From: Streptacidiphilus melanogenes | Lineage (GTDB): Bacteria > Actinomycetota > Actinomycetes > Streptomycetales > Streptomycetaceae | DNA length: 64,000 bases | Direction of reading: 5' to 3' | Assembly: GCF_000787835.1 (NCBI RefSeq) | Contig: NZ_BBPP01000036.1 | Location: 24,994-88,993 of the forward strand | In this document: positions 1 through 17,275 of the stretch, one piece after another | Layout: every line of letters begins with the position of its first letter | Numbering within the stretch: the first letter of the stretch is position 1 | The notes under the pieces: generated by a model | The model's database searches: none | What the model saw: only the letters and a program-made list of their open reading frames with translations | What the model was told of the DNA's origin: nothing | Translations under genes and position numbers: made by a program

Positions 1-3871
<3,871 letters not shown>

Positions 3872-3996
3872 TCTCGTCAATCCCTTTCGTCACCCCAGAA
3901 ATCGGGGCGGGGGTCGAAAACGTCTGTCTGGTCTGAAAGGGGGCCTGGGGGTCGGAGGGCCGGCCTTGCTTGGAATGGAGGCCGGCCCTACCCCTG

Positions 3997-7470
<3,474 letters not shown>

Positions 7471-8036
7471 GAGGGGGTCCTTCCGAGGGCTCGGACTCAC
7501 TACGCGCGTACCGGGCCCGCCCGTCTCACGGGTAGCATCCGCGCTCTCGCACCGGACCCTCAGACAGGGGATCTTCCCTGTTCAGAGGCGGTGCGCGGGC
7601 GGGGTGCCACCCCTGGTCGGGGCAGCGCAGACTCCGGGCGACGAGTCACGGAGCAGCTAAAAGGCAGCGCAAAGGGACAGTGTAGCCATAGGCTGCACTG
7701 CTGTCCAGTCCGGATTCGGAGACCGAATCTCAGAACTCCCTACCTCGCGGGACGCCCCCTCCCGGGGACGTCCTCAGGCGGTCACTTCGTCGCCGGGGGA
7801 ATGCTTCCCATCGGACGGCGAATCCATGCCTTCTCTGGTGCCTTCGCTCAAGACCTCGCGTCCTGAGAATTGCGCGCTGCTGGCCGTTCGTCAAGGGCAC
7901 CGGGGCTCTCACCTCGGTTACGGACCGACATCACCCCTGCTGAGCGACGACGACGATCACCATACTCCCGCCCGCTGACAGCGGAGCACCCACGCTAGAC
8001 CAGATGGCCTGAAACGGACCGTTCCGGACATAAACA
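7471..8036. other. rplL-rpoB intergenic region
   Basis: About 570 bases without a convincing gene. Apart from the rpoBC promoter at 7679-7707 and its leader I see no second promoter, repeat or small ORF with a ribosome-binding site that I would defend. Long rplL-rpoB gaps are usual in streptomycetes. Confidence 0.6.
7679..7707 (-). promoter_or_regulatory. Probable rpoBC promoter
   Basis: On the minus strand a TGGACA hexamer (7707-7702) is followed after 17 bases by TACACT (7684-7679), a good match to the principal sigma factor (HrdB) consensus. The start point would be near 7672, leaving an untranslated leader of about 200 bases before the rpoB TTG. Consistent with rpoBC being transcribed separately from rplJL. 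Confidence 0.6.
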
Positions 8037-8074
8037 AACCGGGGCGATCACTCAAAAGAGTGATCGCCCCGGTT
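8037..8074 (-). terminator. rplJL intrinsic terminator
   Basis: A perfect 17-bp inverted repeat with a four-base AAAA loop lies 51 bases after the rplL stop. On the minus strand it is followed by TTTGTTTA, a U-rich tract, which makes it a classic Rho-independent terminator separating rplJL from rpoBC. Confidence 0.85.
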
Positions 8075-8125
8075 CGGCAGAGCGCTCGCGCTCCGATCCC
8101 CCAAGGGACCGGGCCGCGAAAGGTC

Positions 8126-8509
8126 TTACTTGACCTCGACCGACGCGCCGGCGGCCTTGAGCGCCTCGGCGGCCTTGTCAGCGGCCTCCTTGTTGACCTT
8201 CTCGAGCAGCGGCTTCGGCGCACCGTCGACGAGGTCCTTGGCCTCCTTCAGGCCCAGGGAGGTCAGCTCACGCACGACCTTGATGACCTGGATCTTCTTG
8301 TCGCCGGCACCGGTGAGGATGACGTCGAACTCGTCCTTCTCCTCAGCGGCCTCGGCAACCGGGGCACCCGGAACGCCGGCGGCAACCGCGACCGGGGCGG
8401 CGGCGGTGACGTCGAACTTCTCCTCGAAGGCCTTCACGAACTCGGAGAGCTCGATGAGGGTCATCTCCTCGAACTGCGCGAGCAGGTCGTCCTGGCTGAG
8501 CTTCGCCAT
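8126..8509 (-). CDS. rplL: 50S ribosomal protein L7/L12
   Basis: Ribosomal stalk protein L7/L12, 127 residues. It starts [20 protein letters not shown] (dimerisation domain), continues through an Ala/Pro/Val/Gly-rich hinge (residues ~38-55) and ends in the conserved factor-binding domain ([36 protein letters not shown]). It binds translation factors on the ribosome as multiple dimers on L10. It is the second gene of the rplJ-rplL unit, 78 bases after rplJ, and is followed by a strong terminator. Confidence 0.98.
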   Translation of the reverse strand: MAKLSQDDLLAQFEEMTLIELSEFVKAFEEKFDVTAAAPVAVAAGVPGAPVAEAAEEKDEFDVILTGAGDKKIQVIKVVRELTSLGLKEAKDLVDGAPKPLLEKVNKEAADKAAEALKAAGASVEVK

Positions 8510-8587
8510 GATTGGCGTCCTTCCACTAAGTCGGCTGGTGCCGGATGTAATGAACGGCGGGCGTGCACGGCCCGCTGCGAGAACGGA

Positions 8588-9160
8588 TTACTCCGCGGCG
8601 GGAGCCTCGTCCTCGACGGCGGGGGCCGGCGTACCGGCACCGCCCTGCTCCTCCACCTTGGCGCGCAGCGCCTCGATGGTGCGAACCATCTTCGACGGCA
8701 GAGCCTGGAAGAGCGCGGCAGCCTGGGACTGCTTCGCCTTCATGGCGCCGGCGAGCTTGGAGAGCAGCACCTCGCGGGACTCGAGGTCCGCGAGCTTCTT
8801 GATCTCGTCACCGGTCAGCGGCTTGCCGTCAAGCACACCGCCCTTGATGACGAGAGCCGGGTTCTCCTTGGCGAAGTCACGCAGAGCCTTGGCCGACTCC
8901 ACCGGGTCACCGGTGACGAAGGCGACCGCCGTCGGACCAGTGAACTGGTCGTCCAGCGTCGTGATCCCGGCCTCGTTGGCAGCGATCTTGGTCAGCGTGT
9001 TCTTCACCACGGCGTACTCGGCGTTCCCGCCGAGCGAGCGACGCAGCGTCTTCAGCTGCGCCACGGTCAGACCGCGGTACTCGGTCAGCACGGCCGCGTT
9101 CGAGACGCGGAACTTGTCCGTGATCTCGGCAACGGCGGCAGCCTTGTCGGGCCTTGCCAT
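8588..9160 (-). CDS. rplJ: 50S ribosomal protein L10
   Basis: Ribosomal stalk base protein L10, 190 residues, starting [20 protein letters not shown] with the family's N-terminal rRNA-binding domain ([27 protein letters not shown]) and a C-terminal helix that carries L7/L12 dimers. The last 25 residues are an Ala/Pro/Glu-rich tail, as in streptomycetes. First gene of the rplJL unit, preceded by a long leader that could carry autogenous L10 control. Confidence 0.98.
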   Translation of the reverse strand: MARPDKAAAVAEITDKFRVSNAAVLTEYRGLTVAQLKTLRRSLGGNAEYAVVKNTLTKIAANEAGITTLDDQFTGPTAVAFVTGDPVESAKALRDFAKENPALVIKGGVLDGKPLTGDEIKKLADLESREVLLSKLAGAMKAKQSQAAALFQALPSKMVRTIEALRAKVEEQGGAGTPAPAVEDEAPAAE

Positions 9161-9447
9161 AGGCTTACGCCTCCTTCCGTGATGTCGATGCGGGGCCGAC
9201 CAATGAGTCGACCTGCTGGGCCCGACCGTGGGAAGGAAGCTTCGGTAGAACTACGAAGAGCCCCGGCGCAGGCGCACGGGGCTCTCAACCTTCGCTCGAC
9301 GCCGTCCGGACTTGCACGGCGGAGCGATGGGACAGAAGTCCTCGAATCAACCTGCGCGGGTCACCCGCAGCTTTCGCTGTGCGGATCCTTCGGCTCCCGC
9401 CCGCCCAGGGGCATACGGGAACAACCAGCGGTCTGTGGCTTGTCTCG
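9161..9447 (-). promoter_or_regulatory. rplJ leader, candidate L10 leader RNA
   Basis: The ~290 bases before rplJ contain a strong hairpin (AGAGCCCCG 9257-9265 / CGGGGCTCT 9277-9285). L10 leader RNAs bound by L10(L7/L12)4 are known ahead of rplJ in many bacteria including Actinobacteria. Position and structure fit, but I could not fold or align the RNA; the hairpin could also act as an attenuator. Confidence 0.45.
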
Positions 9448-9477
9448 AGAGTACGGGAACGACCGTCCCAGGGGCAA
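9448..9477 (-). promoter_or_regulatory. Candidate rplJ promoter
   Basis: Minus-strand TTGCCC (9477-9472), 18-base spacer, TACTCT (9453-9448). It lies just after the lipoprotein gene and upstream of the leader hairpin, a sensible place for the rplJL promoter. Confidence 0.45.
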
Positions 9478-9509
9478 ATCGCCCTCGCGGGCGGGCGGTC
9501 GTCGGGCCG

Positions 9510-10358
9510 TCAGCCCGTCGGCAGCAGCGAGGACATGTCCAGGGTGTCGCTCGCCGCCGGCGGCGTGACAGTGACCGGCGTGGTGCCGTAGTCGGTGTAG
9601 TCGATCGTCACGTCCATCGGCACGGACGAGGAGGCGGGCGTGGCCTCGTGCATACGGACCGGCAGGTTCTGGCCGTTGACCCACAGGTCCACGTTCATGG
9701 TGCTGACGCCCAGCTTGCTGTCCTGCTGGATCAGGGACTTCAGCTGCGGGTCCTGCTGGGCCGCGAGCTTGGCGAAGTCCACCGTGCCCGAGTAGTGGGT
9801 GGTGGAGACGCCGTTGATCGTCTCGGTGCCGACGCGCTTGATGTCGCCGGACGAGGTGAACAGCTTGACCTGGGTGGACGGGTCCTGCCCGTTGCTCTGG
9901 TTCAGCGAGGAGGCCAGGGCCGCGTTCTTGGACAGGTCCATCTTCATCCAGTGCTTGCCCTTCATGTCGGCGGGCGCGTTGCCGGTGAAGCCGATGTACA
10001 TGGTCGTGCCGGACATCATCATGTGCATCGCGGTGCTGCCGCCCAGGCTGGCGGCCATGTCCGGGCTGTTCATGGTCATGTCGAGACCCAACGGCTTCCA
10101 GGAGACCTTGCCGTTCCCGGAGATGTCGACCTGCTTGCCCTGGGCGGTGACCTGCTCCTTCATCGTCATGGAGACCGACGTGTACTGCTGCGTGGCCTTG
10201 GAGGCCGCCGACATCGCGTCGGCCACGCTGGCCATCGGGACGGATGCCGTGCTCGCCGGGCCGGACGCGGAGGCCTGCTTGCCGCCTCCACAGGCCGACA
10301 GGCCGACGACGGCGAGGGCCACGGTGGCTGCGGCGGCGAGAGTACGGGTGTGACGCAT
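9510..10358 (-). CDS. Putative secreted lipoprotein
   Basis: A 282-residue lipoprotein. From the ATG at 10358 (MRHTRTLAAAATVALAVVG, preceded by CAGGGGGA) it has a short charged N region, a hydrophobic core and the lipobox LSAC, so the mature protein starts at Cys22. The mature part has an Ala/Ser-rich linker, then a beta-rich region with repeated Met-rich stretches (MTMKEQ, MTMNSPDMAASL, MHMMMSGTTMYIGF), resembling the LppX/LprAFG-like periplasmic lipoproteins that hold hydrophobic ligands. That family link is from pattern only. A lipoprotein gene between rplA and rplJ is a conserved streptomycete arrangement. A strong hairpin separates it from rplA upstream. Confidence 0.85.
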   Translation of the reverse strand: MRHTRTLAAAATVALAVVGLSACGGGKQASASGPASTASVPMASVADAMSAASKATQQYTSVSMTMKEQVTAQGKQVDISGNGKVSWKPLGLDMTMNSPDMAASLGGSTAMHMMMSGTTMYIGFTGNAPADMKGKHWMKMDLSKNAALASSLNQSNGQDPSTQVKLFTSSGDIKRVGTETINGVSTTHYSGTVDFAKLAAQQDPQLKSLIQQDSKLGVSTMNVDLWVNGQNLPVRMHEATPASSSVPMDVTIDYTDYGTTPVTVTPPAASDTLDMSSLLPTG

Positions 10359-10421
10359 GGGAATCCCCCTGTTCGCGAAGCGTGCGAACAACGACGCTAC
10401 ACCCGTCGTACGACGGCGAAC

Positions 10422-10460
10422 GGGCCGGTACCAGGCCTCGAAGAGGCTTGGTACCGGCCC
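10422..10460. terminator. Hairpin after rplKA
   Basis: Nearly perfect 18-bp inverted repeat (GGGCCGGTACCAGGCCTC / GAGGCTTGGTACCGGCCC) with a three-base loop, between rplA and the lipoprotein gene. There is no long U tract, as is common for actinobacterial terminators. Confidence 0.6.
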
Positions 10461-10556
10461 GTTACAGACCTACGGTCCTACGGCGATCCGGTGGGATCAG
10501 ACCGCAGCTGAGCTGTTGGCGGCGCATGCCGCCCTCGCTCGTCCCTCGCTCGGTCG

Positions 10557-11279
10557 TCAGACCGCCGCGGGGTCCTCCTCGACGAGGAGGTTGCGGGTGC
10601 GGTTCGGGTCCACCTGGATGCCCGGGCCCATCGTGGTGCTCACGGCGACCTTCTTGATGTAGCGGCCCTTGGCGGCGGACGGCTTGGCCCGGAGGACCTC
10701 CTCGAGCGCCGCGGCGTAGTTCTCGACCAGCTTCTCGGTGTCGAACGAGGTCTTGCCGATGATCAGGTGCAGGTTCGAGTGCTTGTCGACGCGGAACTCG
10801 ATCTTGCCGCCCTTGATCTCGGTGACGGCCTTCGCCACGTCGACGGTGACGGTGCCGGTCTTCGGGTTCGGCATCAGACCACGGGGACCGAGCACGCGGC
10901 CGAGGCGGCCGACCTTGCCCATGAGGTCCGGGGTGGCGACGACGGCGTCGAAGTCCAGGCGACCCTTGGCGACCTCGTCGATCAGCTCGTCGGCGCCGAC
11001 GATGTCGGCGCCCGCAGCCTCCGCGGCCGCGGCACGGTCACCGGTCGCGAAGACCAGGACCCGGGCGGTCTTGCCGGTGCCGTGCGGGAGGTTCACGGTG
11101 CTGCGGACCATCTGGTCGGCCTTGCGCGGGTCGACACCCAGGCGCATGGCAACCTCGACGGTCGCGTCGAACTTGGTGGTGGAGGTCTCCTTGGCGAGGC
11201 GGATGGCCTCGAGGGGGGCGTACAGACGCTCGCGGTCGACCTTGGCGGCCGCGGCAGTCAGAGCCTTGCTGCGCTTCAC
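10557..11279 (-). CDS. rplA: 50S ribosomal protein L1
   Basis: Ribosomal L1 stalk protein, 240 residues ([20 protein letters not shown]...). Family signatures are visible: [19 protein letters not shown], the [20 protein letters not shown] loop and [18 protein letters not shown]1 binds 23S rRNA at the E site and commonly represses its own rplKA message. It follows rplK by 104 bases and is probably co-transcribed. Confidence 0.98.
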   Translation of the reverse strand: MKRSKALTAAAAKVDRERLYAPLEAIRLAKETSTTKFDATVEVAMRLGVDPRKADQMVRSTVNLPHGTGKTARVLVFATGDRAAAAEAAGADIVGADELIDEVAKGRLDFDAVVATPDLMGKVGRLGRVLGPRGLMPNPKTGTVTVDVAKAVTEIKGGKIEFRVDKHSNLHLIIGKTSFDTEKLVENYAAALEEVLRAKPSAAKGRYIKKVAVSTTMGPGIQVDPNRTRNLLVEEDPAAV

Positions 11280-11383
11280 TGCTGCTCCTACTGGATTTCT
11301 TTGGCGTGGAGTCGTGGTTGCGACGGGCCGCGCCCGGCCCTACCACGGGAAAAGCTCTGCTCCTGACGGAGCGGTCGGAGGCC

Positions 11384-11818
11384 TCAGCCCTCGACGGTGA
11401 TGCCCATCGAACGAGCGGTACCGGCGATGATGCGCTCGGCCATCTCGATGTCGTTCGCGTTCAGGTCGGGCATCTTGGTGGTGGCGATCTCGCGGACCTG
11501 GGCAGCCGTGATCTTGGCGACCTTGGTCTTGTGCGGCTCGCCGGAGCCCTTCTCCACGCCCGCGGCCTTGAGGATCAGCTTGGCGGCCGGCGGAGTCTTG
11601 GTGATGAAGGTGAAGGAGCGGTCCTCGTAGACCGTGATCTCCACCGGGATCACCATGCCACGCTGCGACTCGGTGGCCGCGTTGTAGGCCTTGCAGAACT
11701 CCATGATGTTGACGCCGTGCTGACCCAGGGCCGGGCCGACGGGCGGCGCGGGGTTGGCCGCACCAGCGTTGATCTGGAGCTTGATAAGCCCCGTGACCTT
11801 CTTCTTCTTGGGAGGCAT
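11384..11818 (-). CDS. rplK: 50S ribosomal protein L11
   Basis: Ribosomal protein L11 of the GTPase-associated centre, 144 residues, starting [20 protein letters not shown]. The N-terminal domain ([19 protein letters not shown]) and C-terminal RNA-binding domain ([26 protein letters not shown]) are complete. First gene of the rplK-rplA pair. Confidence 0.98.
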
Positions 11819-12110
11819 GCTCTCTCCGGGTCCTTACGAGAGGTGTTCCCGACCGGCGCGCGCGAGCGCGACGGCGGGGCCTTGGATGATCGTGCGGCGC
11901 CGGGCACACGGCCGACAGCGCACACACATCGAACCAGAATAGCCCGAGACCCCCACGCCCCCGAAATCGCTTACCTGCCGAGCGGCCGGACCACCTCCTG
12001 GGCCGGGCCCGGACGCGGAAGTCCTCCGGCGTCAGATCCGGGCCGTGGCCGCCGCCAAGGAGCTGCCGCAGGCTCGGACCGACCCCTCGCCCTGCTCCCC
12101 CTCAACGACG
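11819..12110. other. nusG-rplK intergenic region
   Basis: About 290 bases between the nusG terminator and rplK. It should carry the rplKA promoter, but I found no hexamer pair good enough to name and no small gene. Confidence 0.5.
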
Positions 12111-12141
12111 GGACCCCGCACCCATGATGGGCGCGGGGTCC
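12111..12141 (-). terminator. nusG terminator hairpin
   Basis: Inverted repeat GGACCCCGC / GCGGGGTCC with an inner CCAT/ATGG extension, about 30 bases after the nusG stop. A stable hairpin ending the secE-nusG unit. Confidence 0.6.
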
Positions 12142-12172
12142 GCGGCTGCCGGCCGAAGCGGCCGAGAGGCGA

Positions 12173-12970
12173 TCAGTCGTTCTTGGCGATCTGGTCGAAG
12201 GAGAGCTCGACCGGGGTCTCCCGGCCGAAGATCTCGACCAGGCCCTTGACCTTCTTCGAGTCCGGGTTGATCTCGTTGATGGTGGCCTGCAGCGTGGCGA
12301 AGGGGCCGTCGGTGACGGTGACCGAGTCGCCGACCTCGAAGTCCAGGACCTGGACCTCGGCGGGACGGACCGGGCTCGGCTTGCCGGCCTCCTTGGCGGC
12401 GGCGCGCTCGACGTCCGGGGCCAGCATCTTGACGACCTCGTCCAGCGTCAGCGGGTACGGGTCGTAGGCGTTGCCGACGAAGCCGGTGACACCGGGGGTG
12501 TTGCGGACCACGCCCCAGGACTCGTTGGTGAGGTCCATGCGCACCAGGACGTAGCCGGGGAGCTTGTTCTGGCGGATGGTCTTCCGGTCGCCGTTCTTGA
12601 TCTGGACGACCTCTTCCTGCGGCACCTCGGCCTGGTAGATGTAGTCCTCGACGTTCAGCGAGACGGCGCGCTGCTCCAGGTTCGCCTTCACACGGTTCTC
12701 ATAGCCCGCGTAGGTGTGGATGACGTACCACTCGCCCGGGGCGGTGCGAAGCTCCTCGCGGAAGGCGGCCACGGGGTCGATCTCCACACCGTCGTCCTCG
12801 GTGACGGCGGAGTCGGACTCCTCGAAGGCCTCCGTCGCCTCGGACTCGTCGGCGCTGACCACGGTCACGGCCTCTTCCTCCGCGGAGCGGCCGGCCGTTT
12901 CCTCGGCAGCCTCGACCTCGTCGACGTCCGCGCCGCTGTCGACGATCTCCTCGAAGTGGGACTCAGACAC
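12173..12970 (-). CDS. nusG: Transcription termination/antitermination factor NusG
   Basis: NusG, 265 residues. Residues 1 to ~75 are an acidic Glu/Asp/Ala-rich extension typical of high-GC actinobacteria. The NGN domain follows ([40 protein letters not shown]) and the C-terminal KOW domain ([33 protein letters not shown]). It travels with RNA polymerase and links it to Rho and the ribosome. It follows secE after 102 bases, the standard order. Confidence 0.98.
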   Translation of the reverse strand: MSESHFEEIVDSGADVDEVEAAEETAGRSAEEEAVTVVSADESEATEAFEESDSAVTEDDGVEIDPVAAFREELRTAPGEWYVIHTYAGYENRVKANLEQRAVSLNVEDYIYQAEVPQEEVVQIKNGDRKTIRQNKLPGYVLVRMDLTNESWGVVRNTPGVTGFVGNAYDPYPLTLDEVVKMLAPDVERAAAKEAGKPSPVRPAEVQVLDFEVGDSVTVTDGPFATLQATINEINPDSKKVKGLVEIFGRETPVELSFDQIAKND

Positions 12971-13072
12971 GTTGGCTGCTTCTTCCTGCTTGTTGCGATC
13001 GGTGGATTCAACGATACCGAAGCAACCGTAGCGGAGCGCCCGGACAACGGGACGAACCGCTCAAGAGAAGGA

Positions 13073-13405
13073 TCAGCCGAAGACGAGCTGCGCGAGTTTC
13101 ACGAAGCCGGTGTCGAGACCGTAGACGATCGCCATGATCACCAGCACGAAGACGATGACGACCGTCGTGTAGGAGGTCAGGTCCGAGCGGGACGGCCAGA
13201 CGACCTTGCGCAGCTCGGTGATGATCTGACGGTAGAAGAGCGCGGTGCGCTGGAAGATGTTCGGGCCCTTGTCGCGCTTGCGACCGCCCTTGCTCTCCGG
13301 GTCGGCAGCCCGACGGGCACGCTTCCTGTCGCGGCGGGAGAGGTCCTCGCCACTGGCGGAGTTGCCGCTCTCAGGTGTGGCGGTGGAGCCCACGGTCTCC
13401 GTCAC
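13073..13405 (-). CDS. secE: Preprotein translocase subunit SecE
   Basis: SecE of the SecYEG channel, 110 residues. A basic, Ser-rich N-terminal region is followed by the conserved amphipathic segment (FYRQIITELRKVVWPSRSDL) and one membrane helix (TTVVIVFVLVIMAIVYGLDT). The length is normal for the single-span actinobacterial form. Located between tRNA-Trp and nusG, as in other streptomycetes. Confidence 0.97.
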   Translation of the reverse strand: MTETVGSTATPESGNSASGEDLSRRDRKRARRAADPESKGGRKRDKGPNIFQRTALFYRQIITELRKVVWPSRSDLTSYTTVVIVFVLVIMAIVYGLDTGFVKLAQLVFG

Positions 13406-13516
13406 TTGTCCCTCACCTGATATCCGGGTACCTGTAGGGGCTCCCGCGTGTCACGAGGCCCCTGATTGCACTGCTGACGGTACCGCCTGTCCGAGGTTTC
13501 CGACAGAGCGGAACAG

Positions 13517-13589
13517 CAGGGCCAGAGGGACTTGAACCCCCAACCGCCGGTTTTGGAGACCGGTGCTCTACCAATTGAGCTATAGCCCT
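13517..13589 (-). tRNA. tRNA-Trp (anticodon CCA)
   Basis: 73-base cloverleaf on the minus strand. Acceptor AGGGCTA pairs with TGGCCCT (one G-T pair). The anticodon loop CTCCAAA between CCGGT and ACCGG gives anticodon CCA, and the T arm contains GGTTCAAGTCC. Discriminator G. The tRNA-Trp upstream of secE is conserved in streptomycetes. Confidence 0.96.
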
Positions 13590-13814
13590 TTGAGCCCGTG
13601 GTGCGGACTCGCAGTCCCAACCTACAGCATCGCGGCCCCCGCAGATGTCTGCGGCCTGGCGTGCCGTCGGAAGGGCTTCCAACGAGGGTTGAGTGTAGGG
13701 GGTGGAAGGCCGGCACGTCGAATGGGTTCACCGCGAGGACCGCGGCTCGGACCCGTTCGGGTCGCATTCCGGAATGCCGCGACCGGGCCGTGAGGCTTCT
13801 GCGAGCATGCCGAC

Positions 13815-15059
13815 ATGAGCGCTGCCTCCCCCACTCCAGACGCATCCATCCGTCCTGCCGACCGCCGGGTCTCGGCCCGCGTCGGCGCCATCGCGGAGTC
13901 CGCGACGCTGGCCGTCGACGCCAAGGCCAAGGCCCTGAAGGCCGCCGGGCGTCCGGTGATCGGCTTCGGCGCGGGCGAGCCGGACTTCCCGACGCCGGAC
14001 TACATCGTCGAGGAGGCCGTGGCCGCCTGCCGCGACCCGAAGAACCACCGCTACACCCCCGCCGGCGGCCTGCCCGAGCTCAAGGCCGCCATCGCCGCCA
14101 AGACGCTGCGCGACTCCGGATGGGCCGTGGACGCCTCCCAGGTGCTCGTCACCAACGGCGGCAAGCAGGCCATCTACGAGGCCTTCGCCGCGATCCTGGA
14201 CCCGGGCGACGAGGTGATCGTCCCCGCGCCGTACTGGACCACCTACCCCGAGTCGATCCAACTCGCGGGCGGCGTGGCGGTCGAGGTCGTGGCCGACGAG
14301 ACCACCGGCTACAAGGTCTCCGTCGAGCAGCTGGAGGCCGCGCGCACCGAGAACACCAAGGTGCTGCTCTTCGTCTCCCCCTCCAACCCGACGGGCGCGG
14401 TCTACACTCGCGCGGAGGTCGAGGCGGTCGGCCGCTGGGCCGCCGAGCACGGCCTGTGGGTGCTGACCGACGAGATCTACGAGCACCTGGTGTACGGGGA
14501 CGCCGAGTTCGTCTCCCTGCCGGTCGCGGTGCCGGAGCTGGCCGACAAGTGCATCGTGGTCAACGGCGTCGCCAAGACCTACGCGATGACGGGCTGGCGC
14601 GTGGGGTGGGTCATCGGCCCGCAGGACGTCGTCAAGGCCGCGACCAACCTGCAGTCGCACGCCACCTCCAACGTCAGCAACGTCGCCCAGCGTGCGGCGC
14701 TGGCGGCCGTCGCCGGGGACCTGGCGGCGGTCGACGAGATGAAGGTCGCCTTCGACCGGCGCCGGCGCACCATCGTCTCGATGCTGAACGAGATCCCCGG
14801 CGTGCTCTGCCCCGAGCCCGAGGGCGCGTTCTACGCCTACCCGTCGGTCAAGGCGCTGCTGGGCAAGGAGATCCGGGGCCGGCGCCCCGCCACCTCGGCG
14901 GAGCTGGCCTCGCTGATCCTGGACGAGGCCGAGGTCGCCGTGGTCCCGGGCGAGGCCTTCGGCACCCCCGGCTACCTGCGGCTCAGCTACGCGCTGGGCG
15001 ACGAGGACCTGGTCGAGGGCGTCAGCCGGATCCAGAAGCTCTTGAGCGAGGCGCAGTAG
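13815..15059 (+). CDS. aspC: Aspartate-type pyridoxal phosphate aminotransferase
   Basis: Class I aminotransferase, 414 residues, probably aspartate:2-oxoglutarate aminotransferase or a close relative. Visible motifs: the N-terminal [41 protein letters not shown], the cofactor region [14 protein letters not shown], and the PLP lysine in [16 protein letters not shown] (about residue 254). The ATG at 13815 gives the usual length. It stands on the plus strand between tRNA-Trp and adenosine deaminase, a conserved streptomycete neighbourhood. Substrate range cannot be fixed from sequence. Confidence 0.9.
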   Translation: MSAASPTPDASIRPADRRVSARVGAIAESATLAVDAKAKALKAAGRPVIGFGAGEPDFPTPDYIVEEAVAACRDPKNHRYTPAGGLPELKAAIAAKTLRDSGWAVDASQVLVTNGGKQAIYEAFAAILDPGDEVIVPAPYWTTYPESIQLAGGVAVEVVADETTGYKVSVEQLEAARTENTKVLLFVSPSNPTGAVYTRAEVEAVGRWAAEHGLWVLTDEIYEHLVYGDAEFVSLPVAVPELADKCIVVNGVAKTYAMTGWRVGWVIGPQDVVKAATNLQSHATSNVSNVAQRAALAAVAGDLAAVDEMKVAFDRRRRTIVSMLNEIPGVLCPEPEGAFYAYPSVKALLGKEIRGRRPATSAELASLILDEAEVAVVPGEAFGTPGYLRLSYALGDEDLVEGVSRIQKLLSEAQ

Positions 15060-15066
15060 CCCTGTC

Positions 15067-15097
15067 GAGGGGCGCGAGGAGCCTCCTCGCGCCCCTC
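15067..15097 (+). terminator. Terminator after aspC
   Basis: Perfect 14-bp stem (GAGGGGCGCGAGGA / TCCTCGCGCCCCTC) with a three-base loop, 8 bases after the aminotransferase stop and before the adenosine deaminase start. Confidence 0.7.
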
Positions 15098-15119
15098 GGC
15101 GCCCCGGTAGGATCTGTGG

Positions 15120-16196
15120 ATGGAACAGGTACTAGCCCCGTCCCGTCCGTCGACGCTGCCTTCCGCGCCCCGTGATGTCCGGCTGCTGCCGAAGGCCCAC
15201 CTGCACCTGCACTTCACCGGCTCCATGCGTCCCACGACGCTGCTGGAGCTCGCCGACAAGCACGGCATCCGGCTCCCGGAGGCGCTGGTCAGCTCCGAGC
15301 CGCCCAAGCTGCGGGCCACCGACGAACGCGGCTGGTTCCGGTTCCAGCGCCTGTACGACGCCGCGCGGAACTGCCTGCAGGACGAGGACGACATCCGGCG
15401 GCTGGTCCTCGAGGCCGCCGAGGACGAACGGGCCGACGGCTCCGGGTGGCTGGAGATCCAGGTCGACCCCACCTCCTACGCGCCGCGTCTCGGCGGCCTG
15501 ATCCCCGCGCTGGAGCTGGTCCTGGACGCCGTGAACGACGCCTCGCGCCGCACCGGCGTGGGCATCCGGGTTCTGGTGGCCGCGAACCGGATGAAGCACC
15601 CCCTCGACGCCCGCACGCTGGCCCGCCTCGCGGTGCGCTACGCGGACCAGGGGGTCGTCGGGTTCGGCCTGTCGAACGACGAACGCCGGGGCCTGGCACG
15701 GGACTTCGACCGCGCGTTCCGGATCGCCACCGAGGCCGGGCTGCTGGCCGCGCCGCACGGGGGCGAGCTCGCGGGTCCGTCGAGTGTCCGGTCCTGCCTC
15801 GACGACCTGGGCGCCCGCCGCATCGGGCACGGCGTACGGGCCGCCGAGAACCCGGAGTTGATGCGAAGGCTGGCACAGGAGCAGGTCACCTGCGAGGTGT
15901 GCCCGGCGTCCAACGTCGCCCTCGGCGTCTACGAGCGCCCCGAGGACGTGCCGCTGCGGAAGCTCTTCGAGGCGGGCGTGCCGCTCGCACTGGGCGCGGA
16001 CGACCCGTTGCTGTTCGGCTCGCGCCTCGCCGCGCAGTACGAGTCGGCGCGGCAGCACCACGGTTTCACGGACGAGGAGTTGGCCGAGCTGGCCCGCCAG
16101 GGCGTGCGCGGCTCGCTGGCCCCCGAGCCGGTCCGGGCCCGGCTGCTGTCGGGCATCGACGCCTGGCTGGCGCAGCCCGACGGGCAGCCGGAGTAG
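15120..16196 (+). CDS. add: Adenosine deaminase
   Basis: Adenosine deaminase of the metal-dependent TIM-barrel family, 358 residues; converts adenosine to inosine for purine salvage in the cytoplasm. The zinc-binding HLHLHFTGSM motif is near the N terminus (residue ~25), followed by the later metal and catalytic regions AAPHGGELAGPSSV, GARRIGHGVRAAENP, CEVCPASNVALG and the Asp pair in LALGADDPLLF. The ATG at 15120 follows the hairpin closely, with only a weak ribosome-binding site. It converges on murB with 20 bases between stops. Confidence 0.92.
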   Translation: MEQVLAPSRPSTLPSAPRDVRLLPKAHLHLHFTGSMRPTTLLELADKHGIRLPEALVSSEPPKLRATDERGWFRFQRLYDAARNCLQDEDDIRRLVLEAAEDERADGSGWLEIQVDPTSYAPRLGGLIPALELVLDAVNDASRRTGVGIRVLVAANRMKHPLDARTLARLAVRYADQGVVGFGLSNDERRGLARDFDRAFRIATEAGLLAAPHGGELAGPSSVRSCLDDLGARRIGHGVRAAENPELMRRLAQEQVTCEVCPASNVALGVYERPEDVPLRKLFEAGVPLALGADDPLLFGSRLAAQYESARQHHGFTDEELAELARQGVRGSLAPEPVRARLLSGIDAWLAQPDGQPE

Positions 16197-16216
16197 GCCC
16201 TACCGCCGCACCGGCG

Positions 16217-17275
16217 TCAGAGTTCGACGCCCACCATGACGGGCTCGTTCACCAGCGTCACCCCGAACGCGTCGGCGACGCCGCCCTGGACCTCGCGGGC
16301 CAGGGCCAGCAGGTCGGCGGCGGTGGCGTTGCCGCGGTTGGTGAGGGCGAGGGTGTGCTTGCCGGAGAGGCGGGCCGGGCCGGTGCCGTAGCCCTTGGTG
16401 AAGCCGGCCTTGTCGATCAGCCAGGCCGCGGAGGTCTTCACGCGGCCCTCCCCCGCCGGATACGCCGGCGGCTGGGCGTCGGGGCCGAGGCGCTCGGCGA
16501 CGCGGGCCAGGAAGGCGGCGTGCTCGGCCTCGGTGAGGATCGGGTTGGTGAAGAAGGAGCCTGCCGACCAGGTGTCGTGGTCTTCCGGGTCGAGGACCAT
16601 GCCCTTGCCGGAACGGAGCTTCAGCACCGTCTCCCGGGCCGCGCGCAGGTCCGCGCGCTCGCCTTGGCCGACGCCGAGGGCGCGGGCCGCCTCGGCGTAC
16701 CGGACGGGGCTGGACGCGCCGCCCTCGTCCGAGAGCCGGAAGGTGACCCGCAGCACGACGTACCGGTCGGGCTCGGCCTTGAAGCGGCTGTGCCGGTAGG
16801 CGAAGCCGCATTCGGCGGCGGGGACGGTCACCGTCTCCCCCGCGCGGCGGTCGTAGGCGACGACCTCGGTGATCGTGTCCGCGACCTCCTGGCCGTACGC
16901 GCCGACGTTCTGCACCGGGGTGGCCCCCGCCGAGCCCGGGATACCGGCCAGGAACTCGATGCCTGCGAGCCCGTGGTCGAGGACGGCGCGGTCGACGACC
17001 TGCGACCAGACCTCGCCCGCGGCGACGGTGAGGCGGTCGCCGTCGAGCACGCAGCCCTCGGTGGCGACGCGCAGCACGGTCCCTGGGAAGCCGGCGTCCC
17101 CGATCACCAGGTTGCTGCCGCCTCCCAGCACCAGCAGCGGCTCGCCCGCGGCATCGGCGGCACGAACGACGGCGACGACCTCGTCGTCGGTCGTCGCCGC
17201 CACCAGCCGGGCGGCGGGCCCGCCGATCCGGAGCGTGGTCAGGGGGGCCAGGGGCGCGTCATGGAGTTCCTGCAC
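16217..17275 (-). CDS. murB: UDP-N-acetylenolpyruvoylglucosamine reductase (MurB)
   Basis: MurB, which reduces UDP-GlcNAc-enolpyruvate to UDP-MurNAc in peptidoglycan synthesis; 352 residues from the GTG at 17275 (VQELHDAPLAPLTTLRIGGP). The FAD-binding region is clear (GGGSNLVIGDAGFPGTVLR, GIEFLAGIPGSAGATPVQNV, GAYGQEV), as are the YRHSRFK strand, the catalytic Ser region WSAGSFFTNPIL, and AWLIDKAGFTKGYG. Upstream in-frame sequence is low-complexity and not MurB-like, so the GTG was preferred. No strong ribosome-binding site precedes it. Confidence 0.95.
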   Translation of the reverse strand: MQELHDAPLAPLTTLRIGGPAARLVAATTDDEVVAVVRAADAAGEPLLVLGGGSNLVIGDAGFPGTVLRVATEGCVLDGDRLTVAAGEVWSQVVDRAVLDHGLAGIEFLAGIPGSAGATPVQNVGAYGQEVADTITEVVAYDRRAGETVTVPAAECGFAYRHSRFKAEPDRYVVLRVTFRLSDEGGASSPVRYAEAARALGVGQGERADLRAARETVLKLRSGKGMVLDPEDHDTWSAGSFFTNPILTEAEHAAFLARVAERLGPDAQPPAYPAGEGRVKTSAAWLIDKAGFTKGYGTGPARLSGKHTLALTNRGNATAADLLALAREVQGGVADAFGVTLVNEPVMVGVEL